The position numbers and the translations under genes were made by a program. Shown here piece by piece: positions 5,336 through 9,694 of a stretch of 9,694 bases of DNA (position 1 is its first letter; every line of letters begins with the position of its first letter). The notes under the pieces were generated by a model. The model saw only the letters and a list, made by a program, of their open reading frames with translations, was not told the DNA's origin and did not search any database. The DNA comes from SKVR01 sp964589855. GTDB taxonomy: Bacteria; Bacteroidota; Bacteroidia; Bacteroidales; UBA7960. The stretch lies in NCBI GenBank assembly GCA_964589855.1, contig CAZPVB010000151.1, positions 1-9,694 of the forward strand. The letters run 5' to 3'.

Positions 5336-8194
5336 ATGACCAAACAACCCGAACAAATACTCGAAGAACAACTCATCGCCCAATTGCAGGAACTGGGATA
5401 CGACAGGGTAACCATTCAGGATGAAAACACCCTTATCGCCAATCTGAAATTGCAGTTGGAGCAGCATAACAACATTGTGTTTTCCGATAAGGAGTTTGAA
5501 AAAGTGCTCAATATCCTGAGCAAAGGTTCGGTGTTTGAAAAAGCAAAAACCCTGCGTGAGAAGCAACACATCATCAGAGACAATGGCGACAACCTGTATT
5601 TCGAATTCCTGCAAACAGAGCATTGGTGCCAGAACCGCTTTCAGGTGACCAACCAGATCAGCATGGAAGGGAAATACAAAAACCGCTATGATGTTACCCT
5701 GCTTGTCAACGGACTGCCCCTGGTGCAGATAGAACTCAAAAGGCGCGGACTGGAACTGAAGGAAGCCTTCAACCAGATCAACCGCTATCAGCGCCACTCC
5801 TTCGGGGCAAGCGCTGCCTTGTTTCAGTATGTGCAGATTTTCGTCATAAGCAACGGGGTAAACACAAAATACTACGCCAACAACCGCCACCAAACCTTTA
5901 AGCAAACCTTCTTCTGGACAGATAAAGAAAACAAACGGTTTACCAACCTGCTCAGCGAGTTTGCACCCCATTTTCTCGAACCCTGCCTTATCAGCAAAAT
6001 GATATGCAAGTACATCGTACTCAACGAAACCCATAAAATACTAATGGTGCTTCGCCCCTATCAATATTATGCCGTGGAAGCGCTCATCGACAGGGTGAAA
6101 CATTCTCAGAAGAACGGATACATCTGGCACACCACCGGAAGTGGAAAAACACTCACATCCTTCAAGGCCAGTCAGATTCTCATGCAACTGCCCGTGGTTT
6201 ACAAGGTGGTGTTCGTGGTTGACCGCCGTGACCTGGACTACCAGACCATAAAGGAGTTCAACAGTTTCAGAAAAGGCAGCGTGGATGGCACTGATAACAC
6301 CAAAGCACTGGTAAAGCAGTTTGCCGATGATACCAAACTCATTGTTACCACCATCCAGAAACTGAACACGGCCATCAGCAAGAAACAGTTTACCGACAGG
6401 ATGGAAAAGATACGCAACGAACGCATGGTTTTCATCTTTGATGAATGTCATCGCAGCCAGTTTGGAGAAACACACCTGAAAATCAACAATTATTTCAATA
6501 ATATTCAGATGTTTGGTTTCACGGGTACACCCATTTTTGCCGACAATGCCGTGAAAAACCAACTGGGCAAACGTACCACCAAAGAACTGTTTGATGAATG
6601 CCTGCACAAATACGTGATCACCGATGCCATCATGGATGAAAACGTGCTCAGGTTTAGCGTGGAATACGTGGGCAAATACAAAAATAAGGAAAGCGCCACG
6701 GAGATTGACATACAGGTGGAAGAAATTGATGTGCCGGAACTGATGGAATCATCCATGCGTGTGGAGAAGATTACCGACTACATCATTGCCCACCACCCCC
6801 GCAAAACCCACAACCGTGAATTTACCGCCATGTTTTGTGTGAGTAGCGTAGCAGTACTGATTAAGTATTACGAAGCGTTTCAGCGAAAAAAAATGCTGGG
6901 ACAGCATAACCTGAAAATTGCCACCATCTTTAGTTATGCATCCAATGAAGAGGATCAGGATGCCAATGGATTTATTCAGGAAGAAGTGTTAACAGCGGCA
7001 GAAGAAGAACCTGGCAACCAGTATATCACAAACATGCATACTCGCGAAAAACTGGATCTTTTCATTGAAGACTACAACAAAATGTTTGGTTCCAACTACT
7101 CCACGAAGGATAGTCAGCGTTTTTACAACTACTACAACGACATTTCCAAAAAAGTAAAAGAAAAAAAGATCGACATCCTGCTGGTGGTGAATATGTTTCT
7201 CACCGGATTTGACAGCAAAGCGCTAAACACCCTCTACGTGGATAAGAACCTGAGATACCACGGACTGATACAGGCATACTCCCGCACCAACAGAATACTG
7301 GATGAAAAGAAATCGCAGGGAAACATCGTGGTTTTCCGCAATCTCAAAAAAAACACGGATGATGCCATCACCCTTTTCAGCAACAAGGATGCACTGGAAG
7401 AGATCATCATGGAACCGTATGAAGATTATACGGAGAAATTCAATGAAGCATACGAGCGATTGAAAGAGATTGCTCCCACCATTGGCAGTGTGGATGAGTT
7501 GGCATCAGAAGAAGAACAGTTGCAGTTCGTGCAATCGTTCCGGGAACTTATGCGGGTGAAAAATGTGCTTGCATCGTTTTCCGATTTTGAGTGGGAAGAC
7601 CTGGAGATGGACGAGCAACAGTTTGAAGACTACAAAAGCAAGTACCTTGACCTGCACGACAAGGTGAAATCAGACCATGACACCGAAAAAGTGAGCATTC
7701 TGGATGATGTGGATTTTGAACTGGAACTCATTCACCGGGATGACATCAATGTGAACTACATCCTGCAACTGCTCATCAAACTCAAAGCCAACGAGCAAAA
7801 AGACAAGAAGCAGGTAGAGGATGAGATCAGCAAACTGCTGAATACCGAAGCACAACTCAGGAGCAAGAAAGAACTCATTGAGAAATTCATACACGACAAC
7901 CTGCCCGAAATAGAAGACACCGACACTATACCGCAGGAGTTTGAACGCTTCTGGGGCGAAGAACAAGAAAAAGCCATCAACCAACTCGTATCAGACGAAA
8001 ACCTGTCCATGTCCCGCACCCAGCAACTCATAGAAAGATACCTTTACAGCGATCAGGAGCCACTACGTGATCAGGTACTCGAACTCCTGGAAGGCGAAAA
8101 ACCCACCCTGCTAAAACGCAAAAAAACCGGAGACAGGATATTAAGCAAGATCAGGAAGTTTGTGGATACGTTTGTGAATGGGGTTGTGGGATGA
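5336..8194 (+). CDS. hsdR: Type I restriction-modification system endonuclease/translocase subunit (HsdR)
   Basis: HsdR cleaves unmethylated DNA after ATP-driven translocation when joined to HsdM2S. From the ATG at 5336 the protein has 952 residues. The N-terminal PD-(D/E)XK nuclease has D119 (RYDVTLLVNG) and E133-x-K135 (QIELKRRG). The SF2 motor follows, with Walker A TTGSGKT at 266-272, the DEAD-type box DECH at 369-372, motif III GFTGTP at 394-399, LTGFD at 622-626, and motif VI QAYSRTNR at 646-653. The C-terminal 230 residues are charged and helical, as in the domain that docks on HsdM. All key residues are intact, and the overall pattern resembles EcoR124I-type (IC) HsdR. An earlier in-frame ATG at 5294 would add 14 residues, but it lies inside a terminator hairpin and those residues do not look conserved, so 5336 is preferred. 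The gene is separated from hsdMS by three accessory genes and two predicted terminators, which implies independent control of restriction. Confidence 0.95.
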   Translation: MTKQPEQILEEQLIAQLQELGYDRVTIQDENTLIANLKLQLEQHNNIVFSDKEFEKVLNILSKGSVFEKAKTLREKQHIIRDNGDNLYFEFLQTEHWCQNRFQVTNQISMEGKYKNRYDVTLLVNGLPLVQIELKRRGLELKEAFNQINRYQRHSFGASAALFQYVQIFVISNGVNTKYYANNRHQTFKQTFFWTDKENKRFTNLLSEFAPHFLEPCLISKMICKYIVLNETHKILMVLRPYQYYAVEALIDRVKHSQKNGYIWHTTGSGKTLTSFKASQILMQLPVVYKVVFVVDRRDLDYQTIKEFNSFRKGSVDGTDNTKALVKQFADDTKLIVTTIQKLNTAISKKQFTDRMEKIRNERMVFIFDECHRSQFGETHLKINNYFNNIQMFGFTGTPIFADNAVKNQLGKRTTKELFDECLHKYVITDAIMDENVLRFSVEYVGKYKNKESATEIDIQVEEIDVPELMESSMRVEKITDYIIAHHPRKTHNREFTAMFCVSSVAVLIKYYEAFQRKKMLGQHNLKIATIFSYASNEEDQDANGFIQEEVLTAAEEEPGNQYITNMHTREKLDLFIEDYNKMFGSNYSTKDSQRFYNYYNDISKKVKEKKIDILLVVNMFLTGFDSKALNTLYVDKNLRYHGLIQAYSRTNRILDEKKSQGNIVVFRNLKKNTDDAITLFSNKDALEEIIMEPYEDYTEKFNEAYERLKEIAPTIGSVDELASEEEQLQFVQSFRELMRVKNVLASFSDFEWEDLEMDEQQFEDYKSKYLDLHDKVKSDHDTEKVSILDDVDFELELIHRDDINVNYILQLLIKLKANEQKDKKQVEDEISKLLNTEAQLRSKKELIEKFIHDNLPEIEDTDTIPQEFERFWGEEQEKAINQLVSDENLSMSRTQQLIERYLYSDQEPLRDQVLELLEGEKPTLLKRKKTGDRILSKIRKFVDTFVNGVVG

Positions 8195-8258
8195 GACACT
8201 TCGTATATGCTTATATTTCAAACACATAACAAAAATCAAATGAATTTGGAAGCAAATA

Positions 8259-8283
8259 AATATAAAGGAGCGGAATTTATATT
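8259..8283. terminator. AT-only hairpin between convergent genes, possible weak terminator
   Basis: AATATAAA (8259-8266) pairs with TTTATATT (8276-8283) over 8 bp with a 9-nt GC-richer loop. It lies between the ends of hsdR (plus) and the acetyltransferase gene (minus), where a bidirectional terminator is expected. The stem has no GC pairs and no strong U-tract follows, so support is weak. Confidence 0.28.
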
Positions 8284-8304
8284 ATTATTGTACAAAAACA
8301 CGCT

Positions 8305-9081
8305 TTATTTATTCATCTCTTTTTCAATCACTTTATCAAATCTACTGTCCATACATGCACTCAAATCAGTCGTTATGAACTTTCCATTATAAAATAAACT
8401 AAAAATCGTTGCCGGAGTCGGTGAGGTTTGTGCTTTCTCCATTGTATCCAGTTTGATAACTTTTAATGGCAATTTCCTTTTTTCTGCTGTTTCAGTCAAT
8501 GAAGTCGTTACATGATACTCTGAGAACGGACAACGATTTGAATAATAAATCACTAATCCATTTTTATCAGCACATTCTCCGCTTTTCACAGAATCCTTGA
8601 ATCTTGGGTTGTTTGCTTTTGGATTTATCCTTTTTACAATTAAGCTGAATCCGGAAGGTAATTTTTCACATGTCTCAAAGCCTTGTTTTAAAAGCCATTT
8701 CGTATCGCTCATGAAATGAAACTTACTTGTCCCAACAACGGTTACCAACCCATCTTTACCTTGAGATTTTGCATCTTCATGAGCAAGTCTCAATAATTCT
8801 TTTCCATAGCCTTGTCCTTTGTATTGTCCTGAAACCCAAAAGCAATTTATCAACAAATAATTTGGTGCATCAACCGGAATCCATCCTCTCTCAGCTAGTC
8901 CATACTCAATAAACACTTTCGCTCTTGCATCAATCCTTCGAAAAACATATCCATTTTCGAATTCTCGTTTCAACCAGTCCTTTTTTAATTCATAACTGTT
9001 TTTACATTTCTTGTCAGAAATCGCACAGCAAATATGTTCCTTATCAATGTTTGATTTGTCGAGTGTTATAATTTTTTCCAT
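8305..9081 (-). CDS. GNAT N-acetyltransferase with C-terminal YoaP-like domain
   Basis: The 258-residue protein matches the YoaP-type two-domain layout. Residues 1-150 are a GNAT acetyltransferase. The acetyl-CoA-binding motif A is QYKGQGYGKELLR at 86-98 (Q/RxxGxG/A type), preceded by the strand LLINCFWV (76-83) and followed by a helix and GFSLIVKRI (144-152). Residues 170-258 form a thioredoxin-like YoaP domain, with IYYSNRCPFSEYH (178-190) holding one cysteine at 184 and TPATIFSLFYNGKF (222-235) resembling the cis-proline strand. The acceptor substrate is unknown, because YoaP homologues are poorly characterised. The length agrees with B. subtilis YoaP (about 250 residues). The start ATG at 9081 gives the expected MEKIITL N-terminus. 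The gene is convergent with hsdR and stands alone. About 115 nt upstream is the presumed 3' end of a group II intron on the same strand, so the gene's natural upstream region may have been altered by that insertion. Confidence 0.87.
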   Translation of the reverse strand: MEKIITLDKSNIDKEHICCAISDKKCKNSYELKKDWLKREFENGYVFRRIDARAKVFIEYGLAERGWIPVDAPNYLLINCFWVSGQYKGQGYGKELLRLAHEDAKSQGKDGLVTVVGTSKFHFMSDTKWLLKQGFETCEKLPSGFSLIVKRINPKANNPRFKDSVKSGECADKNGLVIYYSNRCPFSEYHVTTSLTETAEKRKLPLKVIKLDTMEKAQTSPTPATIFSLFYNGKFITTDLSACMDSRFDKVIEKEMNK

Positions 9082-9195
9082 TCTCTAATCTTATTTTAAA
9101 TTCTGTCAAACATAATCTTAATGTGTGATAACCTTATGTCAGTATAGTTTCATTTTTTCCAGGATGTTCGTCAGCATAACCCACAACGTTTGGCG
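9082..9195. other. Short intergenic region between the acetyltransferase start and the presumed intron 3' boundary
   Basis: This should contain the acetyltransferase promoter on the minus strand. TTTGACA occurs on the minus strand at 9110-9104, but a -7 element at the right distance would overlap the start codon, so no promoter is called. If the intron boundary near 9196 is right, the minus-strand sequence beginning CGCCAAACGTT is the downstream exon or target flank. Confidence 0.4.
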
Positions 9196-9252
9196 GTCGA
9201 GTAGGCAAGGGGAATTTATTCGCAAAGAAGCATATTCATCTGTGCTCATGAG

Positions 9253-9321
9253 CTTCGGTTCACCCCAGGCCTCTCACAGACTCCCGCAATTGCGGGATGA
9301 CAGTCTCCCATCATAGGGCTC
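9253..9321 (-). ncRNA. Disrupted group II intron domain V with start of domain VI
   Basis: On the minus strand GAGCCCTAT (9321-9313) is followed by GATGG-GAGA-CTGTC (9312-9299), a 5-bp helix with a GNRA tetraloop. This is the upper stem of domain V, and the AGC catalytic triad is retained at positions 2-4. In an intact domain V the lower strand should return as a complement of GAGCCGTA (family form ...TACGGTTC). Here it is missing and a palindrome (9296-9283) stands in its place, after which TGTGAGAGGCCTGGGG resumes. The lower stem therefore cannot form and the ribozyme should be inactive. Confidence 0.6.
9278..9306. repeat. Palindromic REP-like repeat inside the intron remnant
   Basis: CCCGCAATTGCGGG (9283-9296) is a perfect 14-bp palindrome framed by AGACT (9278-9282) and AGTCT (9302-9306), with an asymmetric ATGAC (9297-9301) on the right. 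It resembles the dispersed 'TGTCAT-CCCGC...GCGGG-AGTCT' repeats I recall in Bacteroidota intergenic DNA and is related in style to the REP-like pair at 3554-3640. Confidence 0.6.
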
Positions 9322-9344
9322 TTGTTATACAAATCCGCTACAAG

Positions 9345-9694
9345 TTAGTGAAAAAATCCTAATTGCCAGTGATAAAACAGGTAAGGATATTGTTTACGAA
9401 CCCTATCCAACCATCTACAGGCTTTGTTCAAACTATGCTTGTAACGTTTATACCGTTTTCTTGCCCAGCGAACTAAACGACAACGCAAAAGGTAAAATAC
9501 TTTAGACAACTCATACCCTCTGAATTTGCCGTAGTAATTAATCCAACCCCGTATGTAAGGATTCAACTTTTGTGCAATACCGACAATGCTCTTAAAACTC
9601 ATGTCTATAATGTTGAGTTCCTCAAGTTTGTCTGAAAAGGCATATTCAACCTGGGATTGATTTCAACCGGGAACAATCACTGGGCGCTGCGCGC
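9345..9694 (-). pseudogene. ltrA: Group II intron reverse transcriptase/maturase, C-terminal fragment with in-frame stop
   Basis: The 3' end of the intron-encoded protein that helps its own intron fold, splice and reinsert. The visible part is the maturase-specific domain. IAQKLNPYIRGWINYYG and YLLRCRLVRWARKRYKRYKH are near-canonical, and the C-terminus YPYLFYHWQLGF is where this family normally ends, so no endonuclease domain was ever present on this side. Related sequence continues upstream of the first ATG (9602) in the same frame, with FSDKLEELNIID in the place expected for the maturase, so that ATG is not a true start. A TGA at 9665-9663 interrupts this frame 30 nt before the window edge. 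The reverse transcriptase palm motifs lie outside. An in-frame stop together with a damaged domain V argues for a dead copy. A sequencing error at the TGA cannot be excluded. Confidence 0.8.

Larger units (their letters stand above)
9196..9694 (-). mobile_element. 3' part of a degenerate group II intron (runs off the right edge)
   Basis: On the minus strand the order is maturase C-terminal domain (stop at 9347-9345), a short spacer, a domain V-like 5' half (9321-9298), then sequence resembling the domain V/VI junction and domain VI (TGTGAGAGGCCTGGGGTGAA from 9278). It ends ...GCCTACTCGAC at about 9196, consistent with the AY 3' terminus of group II introns. This fits bacterial introns whose ORF lies in domain IV without an HNH endonuclease after the maturase domain. 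The 5' part lies outside the window. In-frame decay of the maturase and a disrupted domain V (see those entries) indicate it no longer splices. The exact 3' boundary is inferred from a remembered consensus. Confidence 0.72.

Noticed and set aside
5303..6034. Long 243-residue open frame on the minus strand inside hsdR
   Set aside because: It lies fully antisense to the well-supported HsdR nuclease domain, has no recognisable domain, and its residue pattern is what the opposite strand of a coding region gives.
8207..8392. 61-residue plus-strand open frame after hsdR
   Set aside because: Half of it is antisense to the acetyltransferase C-terminus, it is low-complexity and hydrophobic, and it has no start signal or family resemblance.
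9125..9316. 63-residue plus-strand open frame
   Set aside because: It runs antisense through the intron domain V/VI remnant and the palindrome, so it is a chance frame.

Overview
The window looks like a Bacteroidota (Bacteroidetes) chromosome. The evidence is moderate-to-low GC, near absence of Shine-Dalgarno sequences, one TAnnTTTG-type promoter element, a four-helix-bundle (S23/IVP-like) gene between TGGATAA/TTGATAA heptamer arrays, and gene families typical of that phylum. This is an inference from style and protein families; no rRNA or other phylogenetic marker is present.

Positions 1-118 hold the 3' end of an unidentified gene. Positions 179-8194 are an expanded type I restriction-modification locus in the order hsdM (179-1747), hsdS (1750-2943), a four-helix-bundle gene (2994-3374), a 600-nt repeat-rich non-coding stretch, a tightly coupled two-gene cassette (DUF6978-like at 3983-4480, DUF1828/DUF1829-like at 4480-5265), and hsdR (5336-8194). 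HsdM and HsdS would form the modification enzyme, and HsdR adds the nuclease and DNA-translocating ATPase. All key motifs of HsdM and HsdR are intact, so the R-M system looks functional. Two predicted intrinsic terminators lie between hsdS and hsdR. One is at 3769-3800. The other, at 5287-5330, sits directly in front of hsdR and contains the first possible hsdR ATG. Restriction is therefore probably expressed separately from modification, or attenuated.

The 3438-3982 gap contains a minus-strand-oriented hairpin terminator, an inverted pair of REP-like elements, a possible short MITE-like inverted-repeat unit and a bidirectional terminator, but no convincing gene.

Downstream of hsdR, in convergent orientation, is a two-domain GNAT/YoaP-like acetyltransferase (8305-9081, minus). 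Upstream of it, on the same strand, is the 3' end of a decaying group II intron (about 9196-9694, minus). This consists of the maturase C-terminal domain with an in-frame stop upstream, then domain V and VI sequence. The 3' strand of domain V appears to have been replaced by a palindromic repeat.

The most interesting items are the DUF6978 + DUF1828/1829 pair carried inside the R-M operon (a candidate accessory defence or regulatory module), the hairpin in front of hsdR, the phase-matched heptamer arrays around the four-helix-bundle gene, and the palindrome inside intron domain V. Family names come from memory of sequence patterns; no search was run.
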